From positions 620,001 to 684,000 of the forward strand of contig CAWCVJ010000003.1 in NCBI GenBank assembly GCA_963799065.1: 64,000 bases of DNA, read 5' to 3'. The notes beneath the pieces are model-generated. The model did not search any database, was not told the origin of the DNA, and worked only from the letters and a program-made list of their open reading frames with translations. The DNA comes from JAJPHW01 sp963799065 (GTDB taxonomy: Bacteria > Acidobacteriota > Terriglobia > Terriglobales > Acidobacteriaceae). The position numbers and the translations under genes were made by a program. Of this stretch, positions 52,862 through 61,101 are shown one piece after another. Position 1 is the stretch's first letter, and every line of letters begins with the position of its first letter.

Positions 52862-52983
52862 AGGGGCACTTCCTTGTCGAGGGGATTGTATGTCAATTTT
52901 ACAGGAAGAGTGCGCCGCTTGTGCCAATCGTATCCCAGGCCGTATGATTTTGAGGCGGCGATTCGAGTCGCTGGTCCTGAAGG

Positions 52984-53058
52984 GGCGCTATCGTCTAGGG
53001 GTTAGGACGTGAGATTCTCAATCTTAAAACACGGGTTCGATTCCCGTTAGCGCTACCA
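52984..53058 (+). tRNA. tRNA-Glu (CTC)
   Basis: 75 bases, full cloverleaf. Acceptor GGCGCTA pairs with TAGCGCT (one G-U at the end), D arm GTC...GAC, anticodon stem TGAGA/TCTTA with loop TTCTCAA giving anticodon CTC, T arm ACGGG/CCCGT with TTCGATT. CCA is encoded (53056-53058). The TCGTCTAG...GGAC D-arm is typical of glutamate tRNAs. Confidence 0.93.
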
Positions 53059-53121
53059 ACTCTCGCACATCTCCATGATTCACTTGTTTACTCGGGCTGA
53101 CTTTCCGCGTCTAATTAAGAA

Positions 53122-53733
53122 GTGTTCGACGAATCCACAGCGCGGAAGCCCCTGGGTAGGCCGCGCTTCGCGCTGGTTGCGTCGGCGGCAGTTCACTTTC
53201 TGCTGCTGGCTTGGATTCTTCATTCCGCGATGCCAGGGCTGCTAACGCCATCCTCCGTGCGCTTCGGCGTTAAGGATGGCACGCCGTCGAGCACGCTCAC
53301 AACGCTCTACTACCCGGAGCCGCCGAAGGAGGCCGAACCGAGGCAGCTTGCTTTCCCAACTCGGCAACACGATGCCACCAAGAAAGTGGCGGAGCTACAG
53401 ACAACGCCCGCTCCGGCAGGGGCTTCGTATGGATCGTCGGTGGGCGGTGCGATGACTGGCCCCGACGTTCGTCCCGCGCTTCCGATTGTCTCGCTCGATC
53501 CCACGGTTCCGCCGAGTGAATTGACCGGCGTCGACGGAGACGTCGTGGTTGAGATTACGATCGACGACAAAGGAAACATCGTCGACAAGACGGTGGTCAA
53601 GAGCCTCGGCGCCAGCATCGACCTGAGAGTCTTGGCTGCGCTCGAGAGCTGGCGCTTCCGGCCTGCCATGCGCGACGGAACGGCCATCCCTTCCAAGCAG
53701 GACGTTTTCTACCACTTCAAGGGCGCGAGCTAG
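53122..53733 (+). CDS. TonB-type energy transducer protein
   Basis: A 203-residue protein with an N-terminal membrane anchor (about 17-38), a Pro/Ser/Thr-rich periplasmic part and a C-terminal TonB-like domain: GDVVVEITIDDKGNIVDKTVVKSLG in outline, AALESWRFRPAMRDGTAI and a final Phe-rich strand. TonB-like proteins link the inner-membrane proton force to outer-membrane receptors; no ExbB/ExbD genes are nearby. Start GTG at 53122, 63 bases after the tRNA. Confidence 0.85.
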   Translation: MFDESTARKPLGRPRFALVASAAVHFLLLAWILHSAMPGLLTPSSVRFGVKDGTPSSTLTTLYYPEPPKEAEPRQLAFPTRQHDATKKVAELQTTPAPAGASYGSSVGGAMTGPDVRPALPIVSLDPTVPPSELTGVDGDVVVEITIDDKGNIVDKTVVKSLGASIDLRVLAALESWRFRPAMRDGTAIPSKQDVFYHFKGAS

Positions 53734-53773
53734 AGGGGCGGGTTGTTGGTGGCATGCCCCGACTGAAGAGTTG

Positions 53774-54193
53774 TTAACTTGCTTTCCGCGCTCGCGAGGC
53801 GGCCAGGGCTTTCCCGATCATCGCCTCCAAGACCTGCTGGTCCACGTCGGCGAGCTTCTTGATGTAGAGGCAGCCCTTGCCGGTGGTGTGCGTGCCGAGC
53901 TTTTCCAGGAGAGCTTTGGCGTCGCCGTGGCCGATCACGCCGTACAAGACGTTGGCGCTCTTACGCGGAGAAAAACCGATCAGCGGGGCATCGCCTTCGC
54001 GCCCACTGTCGTACTTATAGTGATAGCTGCCGAACCCCACGATGGACGGCCCCCACATCTTCGGCTTCTCGCCCGCCGCGGCTTGCATCAACTTGACGAG
54101 CGCCTTGGCATCTGCGCGCTGGGTCGGGTCCTCGATGGCATCGATAAATGCTGCGACACTTAGTGAGGTGGGTTTGGTTTTGTTGTCAGCCAC
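53774..54193 (-). CDS. DUF1801/YdhG-like protein
   Basis: A 139-residue cytoplasmic protein with SVAAFIDAIEDPTQRADAKALVKLM in outline, PKMWGPSIVGFGSYHYKY and LIGFSPRKSANVLYG, the signature of DUF1801 (YdhG/YjbR-like). It has a C-terminal YIKKLADVDQQVLEAMIGKAL helix. The family is widespread and its function unknown. Start GTG at 54193. Confidence 0.85.
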   Translation of the reverse strand: MADNKTKPTSLSVAAFIDAIEDPTQRADAKALVKLMQAAAGEKPKMWGPSIVGFGSYHYKYDSGREGDAPLIGFSPRKSANVLYGVIGHGDAKALLEKLGTHTTGKGCLYIKKLADVDQQVLEAMIGKALAASRARKAS

Positions 54194-54313
54194 GTTTGTT
54201 GCCTTTCGTTTCTTGAAACGCTAACGCAGGAATAGAAAACGCGCAAACCGGGGATTATTAAAAGTAAAGAGGATGGCCCATTGTAGGCGCGTTCGTTGAG
54301 CCTAGAGTGGGAG

Positions 54314-55237
54314 CTAGTCGGAGGAAACGGGCGCATCAAACGAGAGGGACGGAAAGTCGAATTCGAGGGGCCTCCGGGCCACTTTGACGCTACTATCGGG
54401 CTGGTAGACGGGTCTATCCAACGGTCGCCGCGGCAGACGGTGCTCCAAAGCAGCCTCTAACCTGTTGCGAGCTATATCGAGATACTCCGGCAATAAATCG
54501 GCCCCCGCAGCTCTGCGGCCATGGAGAACTGCGGCGCAAGCAGCGCTTCCGGCCCCTAGATACGGGTCCACAACCAGATCGCCTGCGTTGGTCAGCGAAA
54601 GTACAAGCCGCTCAACGAGCTCGATAGGGAATTGGCAGGGATGAAGAGTCTTCTCAATGTGGTTATGCTTCACGTTAGGAATAACCCAAACATCCCCTGG
54701 ATTTTTCCCTAGCGGATTACAGGTGTATTCGCCCATCCGGGGGCCCTTGAATGCTTTCTTGCCAGGATATTTCTGAGGAACGCGGACCGTGTCTAGGTTG
54801 AATACGTAGGAATCCGACTTAGTGAACCACAAAATCGTTTCGTGACGTCCGGAGAATCGCCTCGAACAATGGAGCCCGTGCTCGAAATGCCAAACGATCC
54901 GATTCCTCAGCTTAAATCCCAGCTTTTTGCAGATTGGATAGATCAGGCTATCAAGGGGAAATATCTCGCCGTTGTCTACATGGTTCCCGACCTGCCAGCA
55001 TAGGCTCCCTCGCGGATCGAGTACCCTCAACGCTTCACTGAGGGTTTCTTCCTGTCCCTGCAAATATTCGGTAAGGCCGATTCTCTTCTCGTACTTCTTG
55101 CCGATGTTATACGGGGGGGATGTGACAATGAGAGATGCCGAGCCGCTCGGTATTTGGTTCAGGAGCCTGAGCCTGTCGCCGAGGTGCAGCGTGACCTGAG
55201 CCTCAGCGCAGTAGTCGGAAGCGAAGTTCCATTTCAT
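54314..55237 (-). CDS. Type II DNA methyltransferase of a BglII-like system
   Basis: A 307-residue DNA methyltransferase. The catalytic motif TSPPYN is at residues 39-44 and the S-adenosylmethionine motif DPYLGAGS at 224-231, so catalytic part comes first (beta-group order), as in N4-cytosine and N6-adenine enzymes such as M.BglII and M.RsrI. It protects DNA from the adjacent restriction enzyme. The ATG at 55237 has GGAGG eight bases upstream; the start overlaps the end of the endonuclease frame region. GC content is clearly below the flanking genes, pointing to acquisition. Which base is methylated cannot be read from the sequence alone. Confidence 0.9.
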   Translation of the reverse strand: MKWNFASDYCAEAQVTLHLGDRLRLLNQIPSGSASLIVTSPPYNIGKKYEKRIGLTEYLQGQEETLSEALRVLDPRGSLCWQVGNHVDNGEIFPLDSLIYPICKKLGFKLRNRIVWHFEHGLHCSRRFSGRHETILWFTKSDSYVFNLDTVRVPQKYPGKKAFKGPRMGEYTCNPLGKNPGDVWVIPNVKHNHIEKTLHPCQFPIELVERLVLSLTNAGDLVVDPYLGAGSAACAAVLHGRRAAGADLLPEYLDIARNRLEAALEHRLPRRPLDRPVYQPDSSVKVARRPLEFDFPSLSFDAPVSSD

Positions 55238-55254
55238 AGGTGACGCCTCCAAAT

Positions 55255-55866
55255 TCACGGAACTATGCCGATCAGAACTAGAGGCACTGCGGGAACGCCA
55301 CGCCCTTGTCGGGCTATGTCATAAAGCGCCCCCTCATAGTACCCAATGCCGGAGGACATGTCAGCCTGTAATGCTTTCATCGGCAGAACTTCTACTCCTA
55401 CGTCGATCTTGTCCCCCACATAGAAAGCCATGTGTTTAACGAAGATGTCGTAGGGTATGAATGAGTACTTTCCAAACTGCACTTCTATGGCCACCCTACT
55501 CTTCTGAAAGTCGGTCTGGTTGTACGACCTGATCGGTCTCTTGTGCTCGGCCTCGATGAGTCTTTTTTGATCTGCAGCGGGTAACGTCACAGTTTTCCTG
55601 ATCAAATCAAAATCGTCCGTGACCCAGTAATCAGTTCGTACTTCTCCCCATTTGAGCTTCTCCAACTCCTCCTTGAAGCACTTGTTTATGGCGGTAGGGG
55701 AATACAAAATCCGATCTTTCTTAGTCTTTTCTTTGCTGACTTTAGTCTTGCAGGCCTGCGCGTCAATAGCCGCGATGACCTTCTCTATCTCCGACCAAAT
55801 CCCCTTTTCATGAACAAGTATCCACTCACGCCCGTTTAGATGCGAGTGTACTTTCTCAATCTTCAT
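55255..55866 (-). CDS. Type II restriction endonuclease, BglII-like
   Basis: A 203-residue protein with SYNQTDFQKSRVAIEVQFGKY: Asp119, Glu128 and Gln130 reproduce the D-x8-E-x-Q spacing of the active site of BglII (Asp84, Glu93, Gln95). Following DIFVKHMAFYVGDKIDVGVEV and GIGYYEGALYDIARQGRGVP also fit that family. BglII cuts AGATCT; the site here is not proven. It lies upstream of its methyltransferase on the same strand and its stop falls 18 bases before the methyltransferase ATG. ATG at 55866. Slightly shorter than BglII (223 residues). Confidence 0.85.
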   Translation of the reverse strand: MKIEKVHSHLNGREWILVHEKGIWSEIEKVIAAIDAQACKTKVSKEKTKKDRILYSPTAINKCFKEELEKLKWGEVRTDYWVTDDFDLIRKTVTLPAADQKRLIEAEHKRPIRSYNQTDFQKSRVAIEVQFGKYSFIPYDIFVKHMAFYVGDKIDVGVEVLPMKALQADMSSGIGYYEGALYDIARQGRGVPAVPLVLIGIVP

Positions 55867-56002
55867 AAACGAAAGGCTCTGGTCATTACTAGTTTGGGAA
55901 TCTGAATCGGCTGGTTACAGCATTTGAACACGAACCGCTCCAAAATTAAATAAGTTGTGTAGTGCAGGTCAGTATAGCGGTCAGATCGGGCTAAGCGATC
56001 CT

Positions 56003-56608
56003 CTAATAGAACAAATACTTCCGCCACTTATCGTCCGAGCGGCCCATGAGCCGCATGATGTGCCTGCTGGTGTGCAGATTGAAGGCGCGGGGTTCGCGGG
56101 AGAGCCTCATGCCCGCTTCGTGCGGCAACTGGTTTCCTTTGCGCCGGTTGCAGGTATGGCAGCAGGCGACCAGATTTTCCCATGACGATGCGCCGCCCCG
56201 CGAACGCGGCAGCACGTGATCGAGCGTGAGTTCGCCGGAGGGCAGCACCTCGGCGCAATACTGGCAGGTGTTGCGATCGCGCAGCAGAATGTTCTTGCGG
56301 GAAAGTGCCCGCGTCTGATGCGGAATGCGGCGATACTCCAGCAGCCGAATTACCGACGGAACCCGCATCGCCAGCCGCGCCGCGTGCAGAAAATGACCGT
56401 TTTCTTCCTCGGTCATGGCTACGCCCTTCAGCACCAGGACCAGCGCCCGCCGCGCCGCGCAAACATTGATCGGCTCATAGGACGCATTCAGCACCAGCAC
56501 GGGCTGATGCAGCGCCTGGCCGTCGCCATGCTGGTGCACTCCCACGGGAGCGAGGGTCATCGGCATCCGAGCACCGCCCGCCAGCGCATTGTTCCATTTA
56601 CCCGCCAT
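56003..56608 (-). CDS. HNH endonuclease family protein
   Basis: A 201-residue protein. The region VLVLNASYEPINVCAARRAL in outline is followed by an HNH nuclease domain (CQYCAEVLPSGELTLDHVLPRSRGG, then NLVACCHTCNRRKGN), with two CxxC zinc sites around the catalytic His. It ends WRKYLFY. Such stand-alone HNH proteins are common in Acidobacteriota and many other phyla; the DNA target is unknown. The ATG at 56608 marks the real start; the open frame reaches 56722 but that part lies inside comF. Confidence 0.88.
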   Translation of the reverse strand: MAGKWNNALAGGARMPMTLAPVGVHQHGDGQALHQPVLVLNASYEPINVCAARRALVLVLKGVAMTEEENGHFLHAARLAMRVPSVIRLLEYRRIPHQTRALSRKNILLRDRNTCQYCAEVLPSGELTLDHVLPRSRGGASSWENLVACCHTCNRRKGNQLPHEAGMRLSREPRAFNLHTSRHIMRLMGRSDDKWRKYLFY

Positions 56609-56622
56609 AAAAGTTTCCGGAC

Positions 56623-57462
56623 TTAACTGGCCGCTACGAATTGAACTCTCTCTCCTGTCGGCTCGCCCAGCGTGACCTGTTGGTTGCTCAACTTCAGAGT
56701 ACGCGCTGTGGTGACCACCCACACTTTAGATGCTCCCGCGCGGCGCAGCACACGCGCGCACTCCGAGACCGTCGTACCTGTTGTCAACACATCGTCGATC
56801 AAAACGATCTCGCGTCCCTTAATTGCGTCGGGATTGGTCACGGCAAACGCACCGCGCAAATTCTCGCGCCGCTGATGGCTGCTCAAGCCGATCTGCGATT
56901 GCGTAGCGCGAGTGCGGTGCAAGAGATGTCCGGCGAACTCGAAGCGGTGGTTTCCAATGACTTTGAGCGCTGCCTTCGCGATGAGTTCCGCCTGATTGAA
57001 TCCGCGCTGCCGCGACTTAGCGGAATACAGCGGAATCGGAATGACCAGAGCCTTAAACAAGCCTAGATTTGGCTCAATGCGAGCCATCGCTTCTGCCGTA
57101 AGGCGTCCCAAAACCTTAGCTGCAGGCAGGATCGCAGAATACTTTAGAAGATGAATCAGTTCGCGCAAAGCACGGTCATAACTTCCGTAAGCCACCGCCT
57201 GGGTATACGGCGGCGCGGCGCGGCGACACACCTCGCACTTTGCCAAGTCGGCCTGAGCGTTGACTAAGAACGGCGTAGCCAGACGCTCACCGCAAACGCG
57301 ACACAACTCCCCGCTAAGCGGAACAATGGACGCAAGGCAATCCTCACAAACCGGCAGGCGCGAAACATTAGTGAGCGGCAAGAGACAGATACGGCAATCG
57401 GCGGGAAAAAGAATGGTGAAGAGGCTTTGCGCGACCGCCCGCCCAGCCGAGCGAAACGCCAA
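56623..57462 (-). CDS. comF: ComF family phosphoribosyltransferase-like protein
   Basis: A 279-residue protein. N-terminal zinc-finger-like region with paired cysteines (CRICLLPL, CEDC, CRVC, CEVC), then SYDRALRELIHLLKY, PIPLYSAKSRQRGFNQAELIA and the PRPP-binding loop IVLIDDVLTTGTT. ComF relatives act in DNA uptake in competent bacteria (helicase-linked in Bacillus), although many species have the gene without known competence. Start TTG at 57462. It shares the strand with the HNH gene 14 bases downstream. Confidence 0.9.
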   Translation of the reverse strand: MAFRSAGRAVAQSLFTILFPADCRICLLPLTNVSRLPVCEDCLASIVPLSGELCRVCGERLATPFLVNAQADLAKCEVCRRAAPPYTQAVAYGSYDRALRELIHLLKYSAILPAAKVLGRLTAEAMARIEPNLGLFKALVIPIPLYSAKSRQRGFNQAELIAKAALKVIGNHRFEFAGHLLHRTRATQSQIGLSSHQRRENLRGAFAVTNPDAIKGREIVLIDDVLTTGTTVSECARVLRRAGASKVWVVTTARTLKLSNQQVTLGEPTGERVQFVAAS

Positions 57463-57803
57463 AAACGGGCGCGAGATAGGGCTGGTCTCGGGCGCGACAC
57501 CGTTGGCGCGAGTTTGGCCTTCGCTACTGCTGAAGACGAACCTCCCAAATTCAGCTTGCTCTCAGGGCGAGCTGAAAGGTTAGTATAGCGTCACGAGATT
57601 GCAGCAAGCAATTAGAGCAAGGGCACAAATGGGCATGGACTGCGGAATTTATCGGCCCGTAACAATCGGCGCGACGCGACGCCACTCGCCGTCGGACGCG
57701 CCGCGCCACGAAAATGCACTTGTAATTCGTGGCCTCGACATGCTACCTTGCGCGGTCTTAACTTATTAATCAAACGGAGCCACGACCCAGGGTCTTCACA
57801 AAC
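57463..57803. other. Intergenic region, divergent genes
   Basis: 341 bases between divergent comF and OPT genes. It holds GCCACGAA (57705-57712) with TTCGTGGC (57726-57733), an 8-bp inverted repeat that could be an operator, and a GC-rich stretch with GGCGCG/CGCGCC. No gene seen. Confidence 0.4.
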
Positions 57804-59861
57804 ATGAGCACACCCCCAGCGAACATTCCGGCGAGCACAGAACCCGCCAAGTTCAAGCCTTTTGTTCCCGAGCACCTCGAAATGCGCGAGTTCACCTGGC
57901 GCGCCATGCTGCTCGGCCTCGCCATGTGCGTCGTCCTCGGCGCGGCGAACGCCTATCTCGGACTGCGCGCCGGCATCACCATCGCCGCCACCTATCCCGC
58001 CGCGGTCATCGCGATGGCGGCGATGCGCGCATGGAAAGGTTCCCTTCTCGAGGAGAACATCGCCCGTACCGCGGGATCCATTGGCGAGTCCGTCGCTGCG
58101 GGCGCCATCTTCACCATCCCTGCATTCCTGCTGGCGCATGCGTGGCCATCGTTCCGCCCCGGCGACGCGTATTGGAAATCAACCGCGCTGATCATGGTCG
58201 GCAGCATTCTGGGTGTGCTCTTCATTTCCCTAGTGCGGCGCGTGATGGTCGAAGACCCCGAGCTGCCGTTCCCCGAATCGGTGGCCGCATCTGAAATTCA
58301 TAAAGCGGGGCAGCGTGGCGCGGACGCCGCCAAATATCTCTTCTGGAACATCGGCGTCGGCGGAGTGATCTACATGCTGGGCCGCTTCGGCCTCTTCGCC
58401 GCCGACAAAGATTTTTACTTCGGTGTTGGCCGTTTAGGTCGCAGCCAGGTCGCGCTCGGCACTACCGGAACCACAAAGGTTGTCGCCGCCGGAGGAACCA
58501 GCATGTTCTCCGCGCCCAGTGTCAGCCCTGCGTACATCGGCGTCGGCTACATTATCGGATTGCGCCTCGCGTCGCTGCAATTCGCCGGCGGCGTGCTCGC
58601 CTGGGGACTCATGGTCCCGCTATTAATCTTTTTTCTAGGCCCGCAACTGAGGCAATATCTGCCCGCCGACACGCCCGACAACTGGGCCGCGATGGCTGCT
58701 GCGGTATGGCGCTTTATTGTGCGTCCTATCGCCGTTGGAGGCATGTTAGTCGGCGCCGCCTATACTCTCTTCAAGATGCGCAAGAGCCTCACTGCCGGAC
58801 TGGGCAAGGCTTTCGGCGACATCAGCCAGTCCGCCAGCGACCGCGCCAAGTTGTCGCGCACCGAGCAATACATGAGCTCAAAAGCCGTTTTCGGATTGAT
58901 CGCGCTCATGTTCGTTCTGATGTGCGTCCTTTACGTTCATCTCACCGGATTAGTCTGGCCCGCCATTCTTGCGGGGGTCGTCATGCTCGTGGTCGGATTT
59001 TTCTTCGCGACGGTCTCCGGCAATCTCGTCGGATTCATCGGCTCATCGAACAATCCCATCTCCGGCCTGACGCTCTCGACGTTGCTGATTGCCGCGCTGC
59101 TCATGGTTGCGCTCGGCGTCTCCGGAACGTCCGGCGTGGCGGCGGTATTGGGCGTCGCCGCAGTCGTTTGCGTGTCATCGGCCGTCGCGGGCGAATTGCT
59201 GCAAGACTTCAAAGTTGGATACATCCTCGGCGGCACGCCGCGCAAAATTCAGATGGCCGAATTGATCGCCGTCGTCGTCGCCAGCCTCGTGATGTACTTC
59301 CCGCTCATGCTGCTTCACGAAGCCAACATCCGCGCCGGCGGCATCGGATTCGGCGACCGCCAGCTCTCCGCTCCGCAAGCCGGGCTGATGGCCACGCTCG
59401 CCGTCGGCATCGTCGGCGGCAACATGCCTTGGCCGCTGGTGGTGGTCGGCATCTTCTTCGGCATCGGCCTGATCATGATGCAGGTGAAAAGCCCCATGCT
59501 GGTCGCGGTCGGCATGTACTTGCCGTTCGAGACCACGTTCGCCATTTTCATCGGCGGAGTCATTCGCTCCCTCGGCGACTGGGCCGCCAATCGCAAAGGA
59601 CTCAACGCCGCACAGAAAGCCCGCGTAGAAAACGCCGGCGTGCTCACCGCGTCAGGACTGATCGCCGGCGAAGCCATCCTCGGCCTCATCTGGGCAGGAC
59701 TGCAATTCGCCCCCGCCTGGACGCGCACGCAAATCTTCGCCAATCCGTCCTACATCGTGGGGATCGGTGTGATGATCGCGCTCGCCGTCCTGCTGGTTCG
59801 CCTACCGCTGTCGAGCGCAGGCGATCCAAATGAACCAGCTCCGCCGACAGCGATGATGTAA
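57804..59861 (+). CDS. OPT family oligopeptide transporter
   Basis: A 685-residue inner-membrane protein with about 15 hydrophobic segments. It begins with an N-terminal cytoplasmic stretch ending in EFTWRAMLLGLAMCVVLGAANAYLGLRAG (in outline), the OPT opening motif, and has SIGESVAAGAIFTIPAF, ELPFPESVAASEIHKAGQ and VGGNMPWPLVVVGIFFGIG (in outline). Family members import short peptides or metal-chelate complexes with protons. Another peptide transporter (POT) is encoded at 61102, so peptide use may be important. ATG at 57804. Confidence 0.92.
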   Translation: MSTPPANIPASTEPAKFKPFVPEHLEMREFTWRAMLLGLAMCVVLGAANAYLGLRAGITIAATYPAAVIAMAAMRAWKGSLLEENIARTAGSIGESVAAGAIFTIPAFLLAHAWPSFRPGDAYWKSTALIMVGSILGVLFISLVRRVMVEDPELPFPESVAASEIHKAGQRGADAAKYLFWNIGVGGVIYMLGRFGLFAADKDFYFGVGRLGRSQVALGTTGTTKVVAAGGTSMFSAPSVSPAYIGVGYIIGLRLASLQFAGGVLAWGLMVPLLIFFLGPQLRQYLPADTPDNWAAMAAAVWRFIVRPIAVGGMLVGAAYTLFKMRKSLTAGLGKAFGDISQSASDRAKLSRTEQYMSSKAVFGLIALMFVLMCVLYVHLTGLVWPAILAGVVMLVVGFFFATVSGNLVGFIGSSNNPISGLTLSTLLIAALLMVALGVSGTSGVAAVLGVAAVVCVSSAVAGELLQDFKVGYILGGTPRKIQMAELIAVVVASLVMYFPLMLLHEANIRAGGIGFGDRQLSAPQAGLMATLAVGIVGGNMPWPLVVVGIFFGIGLIMMQVKSPMLVAVGMYLPFETTFAIFIGGVIRSLGDWAANRKGLNAAQKARVENAGVLTASGLIAGEAILGLIWAGLQFAPAWTRTQIFANPSYIVGIGVMIALAVLLVRLPLSSAGDPNEPAPPTAMM

Positions 59862-59917
59862 GGATAAGACTGTGCATGTGTGGGGCGGGCGCCCTCGTCC
59901 GCCTCTTGCAGTGTCAC

Positions 59918-59953
59918 TCTGTGAAACCTCAGTGTCCTCTGTGTTAAAGCTCT
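59918..59953 (+). repeat. CACAGAGG-type interspersed repeat copy
   Basis: CTCTGTGAAACCTCAGTGTC and CTCTGTGTTAAAGC, just before the yggS ATG. It equals one arm of the palindrome at 60662-60766. Confidence 0.75.
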
Positions 59954-59954
59954 T

Positions 59955-60659
59955 ATGTCCGTAGCAAAAAACATCGCCGCCATCCGCGAACGCGTGGCGC
60001 AAGCCGCGCACCGCGCCGGACGCCGTCCCGAAGACATCGCCCTCATGGCGGTCAGCAAAACTCATCCCGCAGAAAAAATCCGCGAAGCCTACGCAGCCGG
60101 ACTGCGCCTCTTCGGCGAAAACAAAGTCCAGGAATTCGCCGCAAAATTCGACGCACTCAAAGACTTGCCCGACGCCAACTTCCACATGATTGGCCACCTG
60201 CAATCCAACAAAGCCGTGAAGGCCGCTCAATTATTCTCCGCAGTCGATTCGGTCGACTCGCTTCGCCTCGCCGAAAAACTAAACGCCGCAGCCGCCGCAG
60301 AAAACAAACACCTCGCTATCCTCATCGAAATCAACATCGCCGGAGAAGCTGCCAAATCCGGCATCGGGCCCGACTCGCCGGAGCTGCAAGCCTTGCTGCA
60401 AGCCGCCCCGCGCCTCGAACATCTCTCCTTTCGCGGGCTGATGACGGTTCCTCCCATCGCCGACGATCCCGAAGCGGCGCGCCCGTTTTTCAAGCACCTG
60501 CGAGCCCTGCGCGATCAGATCGCCGCCCAGCATCTCCCCTGCATCGGACTCGACGAGCTGTCCATGGGCATGTCCCACGACTTCGAAGTCGCCATCGAAG
60601 AAGGCTCAACCTGCGTCAGGGTCGGCACAGCAATCTTCGGCGAACGCGAAAGACCGTAA
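59955..60659 (+). CDS. yggS: YggS-type pyridoxal phosphate homeostasis protein
   Basis: A 234-residue PLP-binding TIM-barrel protein of the PLPBP family. ALMAVSKTHPAEKIREAYAAG holds the PLP-binding Lys (SKT), FGENKVQEF, HMIGHLQSNK and LSMGMSHDFEVAIEEGSTCVRVG (in outline) are diagnostic. It keeps free PLP low and buffers amino-acid metabolism; it has no known enzyme activity. Followed by a palindromic repeat and then yggU on the same strand. Confidence 0.95.
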   Translation: MSVAKNIAAIRERVAQAAHRAGRRPEDIALMAVSKTHPAEKIREAYAAGLRLFGENKVQEFAAKFDALKDLPDANFHMIGHLQSNKAVKAAQLFSAVDSVDSLRLAEKLNAAAAAENKHLAILIEINIAGEAAKSGIGPDSPELQALLQAAPRLEHLSFRGLMTVPPIADDPEAARPFFKHLRALRDQIAAQHLPCIGLDELSMGMSHDFEVAIEEGSTCVRVGTAIFGERERP

Positions 60660-60661
60660 AT

Positions 60662-60766
60662 CTTAAACACAGAGGGCACGGAGGTATCACAGAGGTTCAC
60701 GGAGAAAGATCAAGTCGTGCCGACTCTGTGAACCTCTGTGATACCTCCGTGTCCTCTGTGTTAAAG
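60662..60766. repeat. Large near-perfect palindrome (43-bp arms)
   Basis: Arms at 60662-60704 and 60724-60766 match at 40 of 43 positions, with a 19-base spacer. Each arm is the CACAGAGG repeat unit. Transcribed, it would form a very stable hairpin between yggS and yggU. Confidence 0.9.
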
Positions 60767-60773
60767 CTGTTGA

Positions 60774-61064
60774 ATGGCATTCATCCGAGAATACGAAGCA
60801 GGCGCGACCTTCGCCATCAAAGTCCATCCCCGCGCCAAGAAAAACGCCATCACCGGAGAAGTCGGCGACGCGCTCAAAGTCTCTCTCACCGCGCCTCCCA
60901 TCGACGGACACGCCAACCAGGCCTGCATCGAATTCTTTGGAAATCTTTTGAAGGTTCCGCGCGCTTCCGTTACCATTGCCTCCGGCGAGTCCAGCCGCAA
61001 TAAAGTCATTCGCGTGGCGGGATTGAGCGCGGAGGAAGTTCGGCGGCGTTTGACTTCGTCGTGA
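60774..61064 (+). CDS. yggU: DUF167/YggU family protein
   Basis: A 96-residue cytoplasmic protein with VHPRAKKNAITGEVGDALKVSL (in outline), TAPPIDGHANQACIEFFGNLL and TIASGESSRNKVIRVAG, the DUF167/UPF0235 signature. Family function is unknown, often next to yggS and yggT. Here the large palindrome separates it from yggS. ATG at 60774. Confidence 0.92.
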   Translation: MAFIREYEAGATFAIKVHPRAKKNAITGEVGDALKVSLTAPPIDGHANQACIEFFGNLLKVPRASVTIASGESSRNKVIRVAGLSAEEVRRRLTSS

Positions 61065-61101
61065 CTACGCATGGGCGGGCCGCCCGCACCACACATAATC
61101 T

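Noticed and set aside
58706..59833. Long plus-strand frame within the OPT transporter gene
   Set aside because: Arg/His-rich shadow of a well-supported membrane protein.
59878..61096. GC-rich GGGCGGGC-type segments near 59885 and 61072
   Set aside because: Short and only weakly similar to each other; not enough to call a repeat family.
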